A DNA stretch of 64,000 nucleotides from Undaria pinnatifida (taxonomy: Eukaryota; Sar; Phaeophyceae; Laminariales; Alariaceae): NCBI GenBank assembly GCA_012845835.1, contig JABAKD010000004.1, forward strand, positions 5,526,265 through 5,590,264, written 5' to 3'. A program made the position numbers and the translations under genes. Positions 1 to 12,144 of the stretch are shown in pieces. The first letter of the stretch is position 1. Every line of letters starts with the position of its first letter. The notes below the pieces were generated by a model, which saw only the letters and a list, made by a program, of their open reading frames with translations, ran no database searches and was not told the origin of the DNA.

Positions 1-719
1 TAACCCCTTCAGAGGCCCCAAAAGCTCTTCCCCATACCAACTGCAAGTAAGGTTGTCCCAGACAATGGGTTTCCAGCCGTCGAAAGGGATTCACCTACAG
101 AGTGTGTCTACGTGCGGGTGAGGTGAGCGAGCGAAGATGACGACGACGACGCCACCGCTGAGAAGCCGGGCGATTGTGTCCCAACTCGTTTCCCGCAGTA
201 ACACCCTGCATCCGCCCCTGATCCCTTTTTTGGAGGGGGGGACGCTCACGTCACGATTTATTTTGTGGTGCGCACCACTGGTAAGGTCTTGGCGGATCGA
301 ATTAACGCCCCTGCCACCCACACACGCACCCACAAACCCATGAATCCACCCCGTTGAACTTCCCACTTCTCCCGCCCCCCCTCATCCCCCCCCCCTGCTC
401 CCCCCCCCATCCCTCCCTTTCTCTCCCCCTTGATCTCCCCCTCCCCCCCTCCCCTTCCCCCTCCGCATCTCTCCCCCCCCTCCCCCCCCCCAATCCCCAC
501 CTTCCCCCCCCGCCCGGATGGTTCCACATATCCTTGTGGCGTGCCTACACAACATGTGTGTGTTGTACACGACAGGTTATGTTCCTGGCGGGTCGGTTCA
601 ATGCCCCTTCGGAGAGAGCACACCGATATTTCGCTGTGTTGGCGGACGGTTACCTCTCACTTTACCACAGAGTTTGCTCGGAAAAGCCGCCGGTAAGTTT
701 TTTCCAAGTTTTAAATTAA

Positions 720-935
720 TACGCGGTGCGACCAGCCTTGGAGCCTGATGCGGTGCAACGTCGTCGTTAGCAAAATGCGGTGAAAACTTCCGCTGAAAAA
801 AGGCGGTGTAACGTTCGCCATATGAAGTGCAAAAAAACAAAATGGAGATACTATTAAGCGCGCGGTGTAACATGACCCCAAAAATGCGGTGCAACCTGAG
901 GAAAGTGCGGCGCAACCTGGAGCCAAAATGCGGGA
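720..935 (+). repeat. Degenerate GCGGTGCAACCT tandem repeat
   Basis: About 20-bp units (CAAAATGCGGTGCAACCTGA). The 176-codon frame at 827-1357 starts in it and shows no conserved motif. Confidence 0.65.
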
Positions 936-1599
936 GGGCACCCACCCTATCACTTCTCTCGAGATTTGTTTCTTCTGCCAGTCTGGCCGATCCTCTCAAT
1001 GTTCTGCGTTTTTACACGGAGGATGACGATTCGCGCTTCGTGCTCTCGCTCCCCGACCTTTCCTGCCGGGGAGGACTGATTTTAGTTTGCCGCGTGCCAA
1101 ATTGGATAAGGGCTCCGGTGGGATCAGCTTCAGGTGGGATCCGATCCGGGTGGCATCAGGAGGCCAGTGGGAAGAGATTGCGTGTGCGTTGTGTTCACCG
1201 AATGAAGCGTCCCAAAAAAAAAATCTGGATAGTCGACCAACCTGAGTCAAAAGCGGTACAAAATTTAGCCGAAACGCGGAGTCGTCCATCGGTAAGGGTG
1301 CATCAGATTCTAAGAAGTTTCCAAGAAGTTGCTAAGAATTTTCTAAGAAGTTTCTAAGAAGTTTCTAAGAGGTTTTTGAGCTCCTAAACATGAGGAGCAG
1401 CTCGATATCCCACCCGAAGCATGGACTTTCGAAGTCGTTGAGGACTCCCGACCAAAACACTTCCATGCGCCAGTCCTTATACAAATAATACCCTAAAATA
1501 TTCAGACTAACCGTACTCTGAGGAGTCCAAGCGGTCAGAATCACCATATGACCCGAAAAGTGGAACCTCTAACGCACGCTTCGACCGAGCTAGCACTTT

Positions 1600-2305
1600 T
1601 TTTTTCTCCGACGCGTGCTACGATAGAGTTTTTTTGTTTTCCGAGCTTCCCCCAGTTCGGGAGCTCAAGACCTCTCCCGAAAAACCGATTTTTTTTTGAA
1701 CAAAAATAAAGCTGCTGCTACCAGATGAAAAATACCCCATGGTCTAGGTACACAACGAGAAACCACGCAAAAAAAGGAAAAAAAAAATGCCTATTATTTA
1801 TTTTTTTCCGAAGATTGTTGGGTTAAGGAGCCCCGTCATTCAGAACACATTTTCGCCAAAAAACGGTATACCTCTGTCGTAGCATGTGACATTTTTTTTG
1901 GCACCAATTTTCGTTGTAAAGCTATAAGCCACGTGGATTAGTCATCATCCTGCAGTGCTATCCTTGACTGAGGACTCCCAGGGCAGAAAAAAGGTGTATC
2001 TCTCCGTAAACCTTTTTGGGGGTGACTGACGCGTGCTAGGATGGAGGTGCTGCACCACTTTTTATTTTCCGACGTTTCCTCAGTTTTGGAAGCTTAAGGC
2101 ATGATCCTCCCACAAAAAATCTGATTTGGAGAACAATAAAATTTCTCTCGTACAGCACCCTGATGAAAAATCCCTCGCGGCATGTTAGGGACACAACGAG
2201 AATCACGAAAAAAAATTGCCAATTTCCGAGGATTTGGGGTTGAGGGTCCCCGTCATTTATGAAATAAAATAGCCAAAAAAAGGTATACCTCTACCGTACC
2301 GTCCG
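1600..2305. mobile_element. Two further copies of the MITE-like family, inverted
   Basis: 1604-1895 and 2036-2305 have the same core in reverse order (GCTCAAGACCTCTCCCGAAA, CATGGTCTAGGTACACAACG, GGGTTAAGGAGCCCCGTC), with GTGCTACGATAGAG-type ends. Confidence 0.65.
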
Positions 2306-2334
2306 TCGACTCTGCGATGCAAGTCGCTACTTCG

Positions 2335-2480
2335 CACTATTGATGAAAAATCGACGAGCAATGGGATTGCTGAACCCTATGCGCGATAAAAAATTGAAGG
2401 CAAGAACCGGGGGGGAAGAAGGGACGACACCTGTGACCACGGCTTGACAAATGTCCAGAAGCTGGAAAGTAAATGCGCGT
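2335..2480 (+). mobile_element. SINE 3' fragment
   Basis: Body and tail of the SINE family (TGATGAAAAATCGACGAGC, CCTATGCGCGATAA, TGTGACCACGGCTTG, A-rich tail). The tRNA head is missing. Confidence 0.7.
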
Positions 2481-2519
2481 GAAAAAAAACAAAACAAAAA
2501 CGAAAACAAAAAGTATTGG

Positions 2520-3010
2520 TAGACGGTTTCACCTCTCCCTTCTGCCACGGAGTTTTTTTGGAGGAACCGTAAAGCGCAATCATGTCCGCAAAAAATGCGG
2601 TGCAATTTGGGCCATGCGCGGTGAAAACGTAGGCCAAATTCGGTTTGACTTTAGCCAAACGCGGTGCAACCTGACGTGAGAGCCAAACGCGGTTTGGCTT
2701 AGCCAAACGCGGTGAAACCTGAGCACAATGAGCTCCAACGCCCCTGCTTAGAGGGCGAATCGCTATGTCGCGGCCTTGGTAGACGGTGCCTCTCCCTTTG
2801 TCATACGCAAGCTCAACTTGAACCAAATGCGGTGCAACCTCAAGTCAAAGGCGGTGCAACCGTGGGCCAAACGCGGTGAAACCTGAGCCGATGAGCTACA
2901 TGACGCTTTTTCGCGGGATTGGTAAACGGTTACCCATCTCCCTTCGTTATTCTTGGAAAATAACGCCGGTAAATTCAACTGTAGACAAAAGCGGTACAGC
3001 CTTAACTTCG
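2520..3010 (+). repeat. Second GCGGTGCAACCT repeat block
   Basis: Units such as GCCAAACGCGGTGCAACCTG alternate with three copies of a TTGGTAGACGGTTTCACCTC box also seen at 640. Confidence 0.65.
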
Positions 3011-3214
3011 AGACAAGTGCTGTGCAGATTAGCCATGAGTGTGCCAAGGATATGCTTGGTGCGTTAGATAGTACAGCGAGAAAACGATCGCTATCCTAGG
3101 AGACAGATGGTGGCCAGAGATGACCAAAGAGTAAGGAGGCAGGGTATAAGCAAACAAAATTATGTATCATAACAACGCATGGAAGAAACGTAATGAGCGC
3201 CGAATTGTTGGAAG

Positions 3215-3800
3215 TGCCTCTACTAGGAGTAGGAACGGTGCTCCGTCTCCAAAGGGGTGTGTGGTCAATGGTCAAATTACTAAGGCAAGCAAGAAATGAG
3301 TACGCCCCCCCCCCTCCCCCCTCACCCACCCTATTGGCGTGGTCGGCGAAAACCCGATGCGCTCCGTCCCGGCGCTGTAGAAATGCGAGGGTACACGGTC
3401 TATAGAAACTGCCTCCATTGTGATACGAGGATTTCCCGTTCGCTCCACGTCCTGCCCACGACGCAGTTACACAGCATCCCCAATGCTGTCTCTGGAAGTG
3501 GCCATACCAGAAAAAAAAAAAAAAAAAAAATCGAAGCTTGTCACCCATATGCGAGAAGAGCACGCGCAAGATGCGGGAGTCCGCCTCACGAGTGGTTCTT
3601 TTGGTAGGGTGCAGCTTCAGCCTTCAGTGCGACTCGCCGAACACCTCAAGCGGGTGCTTTCTCGCTTTCGATGCACACGACGTCTGCCTTGCCGGTGAAA
3701 ACCCGGCAAGCTCCGCCCCCCTGACAGTGCAGGGACGCGAGGGCGGATCTGCGGTCATACGACTACGGCTACGCATGAACCGAGTCCCCCTCCCCCCTTT
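3215..3800 (+). repeat. Dispersed repeat family D, copy 1
   Basis: Contains GGTGCTCCGTCTCCAAAGG, GGTCAATGGTCAAA, GCTGTCTCTGGAAGTGGCCA, CACCTCAAG.GCTTTCGC and GGTGAAAACCCG, then a C-run. Coding capacity not recognised. Confidence 0.65.
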
Positions 3801-4317
3801 TCCCCTGACCGTTTCCTCCGTGGCTTTCATGCGCTGCTTCCTCTGGACCCGACCGAAATGGGGGATTCACGCAAGGTGCAGCTGTCATATGTTTTTGGTT
3901 TGAGTTTGCTACGACCGGGGGGCGCCTAGAAACGCCTAATTCACGCCTTTTACAACTGGAAACCCGTTTTTGGGGACAAAATTACTTGGAATTTGTATAG
4001 GGAGGGGTTTCGGGGCTCTAGAGGGGTTTAAGGCGGAACAACCAACCCCCAGAGGATCTCTTTTCGAAAAAAATATTAGAAAACAAAAAAAAAGCGATAA
4101 AAATGGTGTCCAACAACCCCGTAAGCAGTGCTTTTTTTCCTAGATACACCAGGCATCCCCTTGTAGAGTTATGTGAGGTCGATATCGCATCTGCTGGAGT
4201 CGATTTCGTCGGTTCAGTTCCTCTCGAGTGCGCGCTCGTTGTCGTAGGGAGATTTTTTCTTTTTTTTTTGTCTTTTTGTGTTCTTGCGTAAACATTTGAC
4301 GAGCGGGAAAGCGCAAA

Positions 4318-4500
4318 GGGAGCGTGATTGAGTTAGCCAAAATTTTGATGAAAAATCGACGAGCGAAAATTGATATACAGAGCGAAAATGCTGAATCCTA
4401 CGCGGGTTACCAAAAGCAAGGCACGTATCTGGGGGGCAGAGAAAAAGGGAAGGCATCCGCGACCACGGCTTGTCCAGAAGGTCGTGTGGAGGGTAAAATC
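4318..4500 (+). mobile_element. SINE 3' fragment, diverged
   Basis: TTTTGATGAAAAATCGACGAGC and GACCACGGCTTGTCCAG match the SINE body; the centre is rearranged. Confidence 0.6.
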
Positions 4501-4778
4501 TCCTATGTACGAGTTGAGCGGGAAAGGAAAAGCGATGGTGAAGAGAAAAGGCAAAAAAAAACTACCAGGTACGCTCGAACACGATGATAAAAAAAAGCAA
4601 AAGACATACATGAAAAAAAACAAAAAGAACAATGGGCAGTTCCGTAGTAACTGTTGGGGATAGTGGTCTGCCACAAGACAAGACGCTGGTTTAAACATAC
4701 GGGCAGTAGTATGAATACTGAATATGACTCCCATGCGTTGGTTCCTCGATCCCCCCCCCCCCCTCCTCCCCTTCCCCC

Positions 4779-4985
4779 CCCATGCTGTCAATGGTCAAAT
4801 GGCTACGGCAAGCAACAAATGAGTGCCCCCCCCTTCCCCCCCCCCTCCCCCCCCATGCTGTCAATGGTCAAATGACTAAGGCAAGCAACAAATGAGTCCC
4901 CCCCCCCCTCCCCCCCCTCCTCCTCCCCCATGCTGTCAATGGTCAAATGACTAAGGCAAGCAACAAATGAGTACCCCCCACCAGT
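4779..4985 (+). repeat. Tandem copies of a family D piece with C-runs
   Basis: Three units of CCATGCTGTCAATGGTCAAA, then GGCAAGCAACAAATGAG, each followed by a C-run of changing length. Confidence 0.8.
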
Positions 4986-5242
4986 ACCCCCCCCCCCCCC
5001 CCCCCTTCTCCCCCTACCATTGCATATAGCTCTGATACAATACGTGTCGTTTCATCTGAACCCGCCCGGCTTCTTTTTCGCACTCACTCGCAGAAAATCA
5101 AGGTTTCAATCCGGGGTGCGGGTGTCTGGAAAAAGGCGGCACAGCTGCAAGTGCTCGTTTGTCTTCGGAAGAACGACGAGCTCGGCCGGTCTAACTTTCA
5201 GGTTCGAGGCGTTTTTCTTTTGTTTTTTTTCAAAGATATTTT

Positions 5243-6206
5243 CAGGGCTTTTCACGGGTCATGACCCGACCCGCGGGTCGGGTCAAGGGGGTTTCAAAAT
5301 CTCGCGGGTCGGGTCGGGTCGGGTCATCACGTTTTAAAATCTCACGGGTCGGGTCGGGTCGGGTCAAGAGGTTTTCAAAATCTCGCGGGTCGGGTCGGGT
5401 CGGGTCAAAAGGCTTCAAAATCTCGCGGGTCGGGTCGGGTCGGGTCAAGAGGTTTTCAAAATCTCGCGGGTCGGGTCGGGTCATGACCCGCGAGATACGG
5501 GTCACTTCGCGGGTCAAGCCATAATGACCCGTGAGTTGTTTTGGGCTGACCCGCGGGTCCAACCCGCGGATCTAGCCGGCGGATCCGCCTTTTTCAAACT
5601 TACAGGTGAGAGCCACGTTGATGCCGTGTAGGCGCCCCGCGGGTCGGGCCCGCGGGTCCGCCAATAAAATACAAACATTTCGGCTTCCTGCCTCCCTCGT
5701 GCCGATGCTCCGATCATATGTCATCACAGCGTGCAGAACAATCACCAGGCAGTACCCCTAGCTACTCGTACCAAGGCATACAGCAGTGTGACGCGAATCC
5801 CGTACCTACTGAAGCCGTAACAACAGCAGTAATATTATTACGGTCATACCAGTACGAAAAGTGACCAAACGTAAAAAGGCAAGGAAGGGCAGTCGTCGTC
5901 GAAGCAGCAGCAGCAGCAGCAGCAGCAGCACTGGCAGCAGCAAGTACCAGCAGCAGACCCCGGATTCTTGCGGATCGCAGCCCCTGCTGACAGACCCACC
6001 GCCCCAGTTGTGGGCTTGCTGCCGGAGGCGTCTCAGCTAGGCTGCTTGCCGGGGCTGGAGACTGCACAGATAGAAGATAGATACAACAGCAGTGTAGTAG
6101 TAGTAGCTAGCTCGAGAATTATCATACCACCAGTAGTAGTACGAAATGTGACCAAACGTAAAAAAGCAAGAAGAAGAGCAGCCGTTGTCGAAGCAGCAGC
6201 GGCAGC

Positions 6207-6244
<38 letters not shown>

Positions 6245-6984
6245 CAGCAGCAGCAGCACCCTAGCAACAGCAAGCACCAGCAGCAGCAGACAACGCATCC
6301 TCGCGGATCGCACCCCCTGCTGACAGATCCACCGCCCCAGTTGTGGGCTTGCTGCCGGAGGCAGCTCAGCTAGGTAGGCTGCTTGCCGGGGCCGGAGATT
6401 GCACTTGTAAATTATAACTAGCTCGCTCGTCGGGTTGCTCGTCGGGTCGACCCGGTGGTCTAACGGTACGGGCATGTCCATGCATGTGGGTTGCGGTTTC
6501 TTTCCTATTCCTCGCGCGCACACCACATGACATAATCATCAGCTGCAAACAATGCCGGTAAAAAACGCAGAGAACAGGACATACTGGGAAAAGTACGAGG
6601 GACCAAGGACCAACCAACCGACCGAGGTATACCTGCTTTGACCCGTGACTTTTTGACTTTGACCCGTGAGAAATGTCACGGGTCAATTTCACGTGACCCG
6701 CCAGACGACCCGAATCTCGCGGGTCACCCGGATTGTCGCGGGTCGGGTCGGGTCGGGTCAGGACGATTTCAAAATCTCGCGGGTCGGGTCGGGTCGGGTC
6801 AAGACATCTCGAAAATCTCGCGGGTCGGGTCGGGTCGGGTCAAGACGTCTCAAAAATCTCGCGGGTCGGGTCGGGTCGGGTCAAGACGTCTCGAAAATCT
6901 CGCGGGTCGGGTCGGGTCAGCTGACCCGACCCGACCCGACCCGACCCGACCCGCGAGATTTGACCCGACCCGTGAAAAGCCCTG
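5243..6984. mobile_element. Non-autonomous hAT-type element, 1742 bp, with perfect 8-bp target duplications
   Basis: Starts CAGGGCTTTTCACGGGTC and ends with its complement GACCCGTGAAAAGCCCTG. It is flanked on both sides by GATATTTT (5235-5242, 6985-6992), the hAT hallmark. Both ends carry arrays of GGGTC boxes spaced by TCAAAATCTCGC, probably transposase-binding sites. The interior has no transposase, only CAG-rich sequence. Confidence 0.88.
5790..6410 (+). repeat. Tandem duplication with (CAG)n inside the hAT-type element
   Basis: Two units of about 300 bp share GTGACCAAACGTAAAAA, a CAG tract, CCGCCCCAGTTGTGGGC and GCTGCTTGCCGGGGC. Open frames here are CAG-repeat artefacts. Confidence 0.8.
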
Positions 6985-7002
6985 GATATTTTACTCCGAG
7001 AG

Positions 7003-7830
7003 AACGACAAGGGCTACGATACGGGCGGCACTTTTCCGCATCGTAAGCTTTTTCATTTTTCTGAATACGGGGCAGCCCTCCTCAACCCCTTTAAAGTCCC
7101 CCAAATCCCTCCCTACACTAACTTCAAGTAAAATGATTAAAAAAAAGGGTGTCCGGTTGTGAAGGCGTTCACCAAAAATCGTCGAAATGTCGTTCTCGAT
7201 TTGCGATTTTGTTCGTTTTATGCCTAGACCGTGAGACTTCTTATCGAGTTGTGCACTTTTTGACCGAAAAAAACAAAGCAAATCTGAATGGCTGGGCTCC
7301 TTAACCCCTTCAGAGCCCCAAAACCCGTCCCTGTACTAACTTCAAGTAAGTTTGTAATAAAAAAGGGTTTCCAGTGGTAAAGGCGTTACAAAAAAGGGTT
7401 TCCAGTTGTAAAGGCGTTCACCCAACATCGTCGGAATGTCGTTCTCGTTTTGCGAGTTTGTTCGTTCTGTGCCTAGACCGTGAGATTTTCTATCGAGTCG
7501 TGCACGTTTTGGCCGAAAAAAAAACAAATCTGAATGGCTGAGCTCATTAACCCCCAAAATTTCTCCCGATACTAACTTCAAGCAACTTTGTCCCCAACAA
7601 GGATTTCCAGTGGTAAAGGCGTTAACCCAAAAAGTTGTCGGAACGTCGTTCTCGTTTTGCGATTTTGTTCGTTTTATGCCTAGACCGTGCGATTTTTGTA
7701 TCGAGCTGTGCACTTTTCGGCCGAAAAAAACAAAAACAAATCTGAATGGCTGATCTCCTTAACCCCTTCAGAGCCCCAAAACCCGTCCCTATGCTAACTT
7801 CAAGTAAGTCAGATTTGTATCGGTATCAGC
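7003..7830 (+). repeat. Tandem satellite-like array, about four units of 212-246 bp
   Basis: Units share TTAACCCCTTCAGAGCCCC, ACTAACTTCAAGTAA, TTTCCAGT.GTAAAGGCGTT, TCGTTCTCG.TTTGCGA and CCTAGACCGTGAGA. Single relatives stand at 1-90, 10905-11010, 24600-24695 and 50890-51010. Confidence 0.8.
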
Positions 7831-7974
7831 TTTTTTTTCCAGGGGCGGGGAACAGAGCTCCCCTCCTCATGCGAGAATGTCTCCGACCCAAAATCGGTGC
7901 ACCTCTAAGACCGTGAGATGTGTCGCGAGTACTGCAACCCCTGCGGGGGGGGAGTTACACGAGCGCAGCAGGAA

Positions 7975-8320
7975 CTTTATAAATTCCCAGTACGAAAATG
8001 CGATAAGCGCGGATTGGAAGTTTAATAAAAAGAAAACGACGAGTGGTCGAAATGCTGAACCCTATGCGCGGTAAAAATGTAGGCGTGTGTCGGAGGGGGG
8101 GGGGGGGGGGGGGATAAAGGCACCTGTCACCACTGGTGGGAAAGCGCGGGGTTGGCCAAATCCGGTCAAAGCCGACGAGCAATGAGAATACTGAACCCTA
8201 TGCGCGGCAAACATCAAGGCAAGTATCGGGGGGAGAAAGAGAGAGAGAGAGAGCGAGAGAGAGAGGGAAGGGAAGACGCTTGTGACCACGGCTTATCTCG
8301 ACGAACGTATGCATGACAAC
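7975..8320 (+). mobile_element. Two SINE body fragments in tandem
   Basis: 7975-8150 and 8160-8320 each contain GCTGAACCCTATGCGCGG or its variant and the ACCACGG tail, interrupted by a G-run and a (GA)n tract. Confidence 0.6.
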
Positions 8321-8394
8321 CCATCAGGCGGAACGCACGTACGTCGCCGTTTACAGATCAGCTTGAGTTCGCTGGCGGAGGCAACAGCATGGAG

Positions 8395-8660
8395 GACGCG
8401 GCTCCTCCTAGCGTCCGCCGGGGATGCCTCCGCCAAGTGAGTGCAAATTGCTGTATGGCCGTGGCATGCTGCGGTAGAAATAAACGGTGAGCGAGACCCC
8501 CCGCCGTCTTGCCGACATGATAAAAAGTGGGCGAAAAGGCAGACCTTGTGAGCACCTTTTTGGCAAAGCCAGCTACGATGACGAAACATCTCCAGAACGT
8601 CGGCAAAATCTAGACCCGGCAGCATTTTGAAAAGCCCCCTTTCGAACGCCCAGAAAAACT
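8395..8660 (-). repeat. Dispersed repeat with AAAGGCAGACCTTGTGAGC box
   Basis: Related stretches are at 10190-10280 and 16440-16700 (AAGGCAAGACCTTCTGAGC, CGTCGGC, TTCTACTATG). No known gene. Confidence 0.5.
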
Positions 8661-8907
8661 CACGTCAAGACCCAAACCTAGCGGAGACAGGGGTACCCAC
8701 CCGCCTTTTTCCATTACCAGGTTAGGGCCACTCGCACTGAGAGGGTGACCACTGTTATCTGAAAGGAGAACAAAGCAAAGTTACGCGAGATTTTCCTGGG
8801 AGCAGCGTAGCTTTTGCCCATTCCAGTGCGGATCTCGTATCGCAAGGTTAAGATAGCCTGAAAGAAAGACTGAAACTCCGGAAAGGAACACAGGGGTCAA
8901 CACTCGC

Positions 8908-9190
8908 GATGCATGCTACAATAGAGATAGCACGTTTTTTTCTGAAATATTTTCTGAATGACGGCGCTCCTTAACCCAACATCGTCGGAAAAAAAATAAA
9001 TAATAGGAAACTTTCCTTTTTTTGCATGCTTCTCGTTGTAGTACCCTAGGCCATGGGATTTTTTCATCCGGGATCATAGCAGTTTTGTTTTTTCTCCGAA
9101 TCAGTTTCCGGGAGAGGTCTTAAGCTCCCCAAATTGAGGGGTAGTATTGGAAAAAAAACAATGGTTGGTGCACCTCTATCGTAGCACGTG
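8908..9190. mobile_element. MITE-like element with TIR GTGCTACGATAGAGGT
   Basis: About 283 bp. The left end GCATGCTACAATAGAGATAG pairs with the right end CACCTCTATCGTAGCACG. The core carries TTAACCCAACATCGTCGG, CCTAGGCCATGGGATTTTT, TCATCCGGGATC and GGGAGAGGTCTTAAGCTCC. Confidence 0.7.
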
Positions 9191-9589
9191 TGAAAAAAAA
9201 AGAGTCAAACAGACCAAGGCCACGTACGGTACGGGGGGGGGGGGGGGGGAGGGGGAGGGGGGGTACCCCCTTTTTTTTCACTAATATATTGTGAGGTATC
9301 ACACTCGCACGAGTGACATGCTGTACTTCACGGACGAAACAACTTTTCACGATAATATGTGCTTGGCGCAGCGTGGCTAAACTCTATTGCGTGGCGGATT
9401 CATGTCGCGAAAAAAAAACAATATATATATAAAAAAAAAAAACTCTCAAGACCGCTAAGAAACAGGGGGTATGTCACTCGCGCAAATGACTCCGAGCCAT
9501 TGCGAAAAAAAGACCCTTCGAAAGGGACACCCCCTCCGCCGCTCGTAGCATTGGTCGAAAGTGAACCCCCTCTGCCGTAAACTGGGTGG

Positions 9590-9855
9590 CGACGAACAAT
9601 GCGATAGACGCATCACTCTTCGTGTGTGTGTTTTTTTTCCGAATATCAGGGCTCCTTAACCCTAAATCGTCGGAAAATGTGCCGATTTTTTTTTTGCATG
9701 ATTTTTTGCGTGGGTACCTCGGCCATGGGATTTTTCATCCGGGGTAGCAGTTTCGTTTTTCTTTAAAATCAGTTTTTTGGGGAGAGGTCTTAAGCTCCCA
9801 AAATTTAGGAACCTCAGAAAAAAAAAGTGGTGCGCCTGCATCGTAGCATGCGCGT
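9590..9855. mobile_element. MITE-like family copy
   Basis: Core as at 8908, with a right end CATCGTAGCATGCGCGTC; the left end has decayed. Confidence 0.6.
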
Positions 9856-10534
9856 CTGGCAAGGTCACAAAATGTGGGGCATATCCGCACATTTTGTGAC
9901 ATTTAACGTTCAGTTCAGAGTCATTCTACGGTACAGCCTTCCCCCCCCCCCCCCCTCGCAACTTTTCTTTAACGAAATTGCCGGTTTCAAAAACCAGCTC
10001 CCGGTCGTGTCCCTCCTGAAATGCGGTGTCCCTCGACGCCCCAGACGTCATCCATCGATGGACCTTTGCACACAAGAAAATACACGGATACTTCTTTTTC
10101 AGTAGTATCCTTCCTTGTATCGAACGGCCAGGAAACGTTCGATGACAGAAAATCGTTGGTTTTGGGGGAGGCTATATCGTAGAATCACTCCCAAAAGGTG
10201 CTCAGAAGGTCTGTCTTTTGCCCGCCTTCTACTATGCCGACAAAATGGGGGGGGGGGGGGCGTCCACCCGTGCAGTCGTTCCTCTATAGTGCCGGTTTTG
10301 GGAGCAGATCCGGTTGGCCGCTATAGTGCCTGTGAAATCGCTCAGCACCGGTGGGAATGACTTAACAGCAATGGCAGTGTACACGGAGTAGTGCCGGTTG
10401 TCGCTGTAAGCCGGTATTTTTGGCTGCCAGATACCGGCGTTGTCGATGCATCACTACTACAGAAACATCTCATTTTTTCTGGGGTTCCTTTTCAGAACTG
10501 CGAAAAATATTTCGCATGAGATCCAAGTCTTTTG

Positions 10535-10850
10535 TTCCCCCCACCCAAAAAAAAATTGGTTCAGTTCTACATGAGTTAAGTAAGGAGCTCTGTACCGCGC
10601 CCAAAAACGGTATTTGAGAGAGATACAAGAAAGGAAAGTGTAAGCCGACGAAAAATCCCTCCATGACCAACAAAAAAATCGCCCAAAAACGGTTTTTTGA
10701 GAGAGCAACAATAACAAAGATGAAGTCTAAGCCGACGAACCCCCCCTCCCTTCGACCAACGAAAAAGCGCCCAAAACGGTTTTTCAGAGAGCAACCAAAA
10801 AAGGGAAGTGTAAGCCGACGAAACATCTCCCCATCTGACCAACAACAACA
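10535..10850 (+). repeat. Tandem repeat, three units of about 85 bp
   Basis: TAAGCCGACGAA recurs at about 10640, 10728 and 10810, with CGCCCAAAA.CGGTTTTT..GAGAGC between. Confidence 0.75.
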
Positions 10851-12144
10851 AAAAAACAGAAGCTAAAACGCAACGAATGGTACTCGCGACGATGTCGGGT
10901 ATTGCACCAGCCAAACCCCTTTATTAGAGCGCCGCAGAACCTCTCCCTATACTAATTCGAAAAGTAATACATCCCCAAAAACGGGTTTCCATGTTGTAAA
11001 GGCGTTAAGAAGTCCAGCAGGTAGAAACGTTTCGACACAAAGAAAAAGAAATGCTTCCCCTATCAAAACACGTGTGTGTCCAGTTTTTTTACCGGCGGTG
11101 CCTCTCAAAAGACCGTTCCAGGCTTTCTCCACGTCAGAAGTTGCCGTATAGACCGCAACCGAAGTTTGAGCAGCGTGGTGTAAGCGGGTTTATTCGCCCT
11201 CTCTCTTCCGCCCTCCTTCCCCTCGCCACCTTTGTCCCCACTCCTTCAAGAACCGTGGAGGCATGCAATGATGGCTAATCACCAACCCCACCAGGTTGCT
11301 GAAAAAAACAACCCCGTCGAACACGCCATTGCGACGCCTTCTGCCCTCCCCCCCCCCAACCCCCCCCGCTCCTCCCCTCCCCCCCGACCATGCATAGTGT
11401 TGAGTACACCCCCCCTCCCTCCCCGTGCTCCGTTTCGAAAGGGATGTGTGATCAATGGCCAGACAACTAAGGCAATGGATACCCCCCCCCCGTCCCCCCC
11501 CCCCTCCCCCCCCCCCTCCCCCTCGTGGCGCTTTGTTGTTCATTTTTGGTCCCATTTCGCACCAGACACAAGCCCGCTCAAGGGAGGGCTGGGCGCAGGC
11601 CAGCCGTTGTCTCCCCCATCATTTAGAGGCTAGTCACACAGATCAGATGCGCGTTCTTCATGGCTTACCGTGGGGTGCCGACCAAGCCTACAGCATAAGG
11701 GGGATGTTATGATGTACTCAATTTTTCGCTTTCGGGCTTCCACCACTCGCACGAGTGAACTCTGTACCTCGTTGACCGAGAAAAACTTAAGTGGTTTGTT
11801 GGGGGCAGTGCTGCTACTACTGCAGATATAGCCATCCCACCGCGGAGTCATATCGAAAAAGTATTGAGACACAGCACGAAGGCATAAAATCGCAAAGGGA
11901 CGGGGGTGGGGGTCACTCGCGCGAGCGAACCCCGCCCCAATGTTGCAAAAAAAAAGGCCTCAAAAGTGAACCCCCTAACGTGGCGCTGGTGTATCCGGTT
12001 TAAGAGCGACCAGACTAGGATGAAACGGGCTTAGTTCGCCCTTTTTTTCCGGGCTCAGGTAGAGCGACGTAAAAATACGGAAAGCGCGGTTTTATCCGCC
12101 TTCAACAAAAGGTAGGAAGAGAGTGTCTGAGTACAAGTTTCGCC

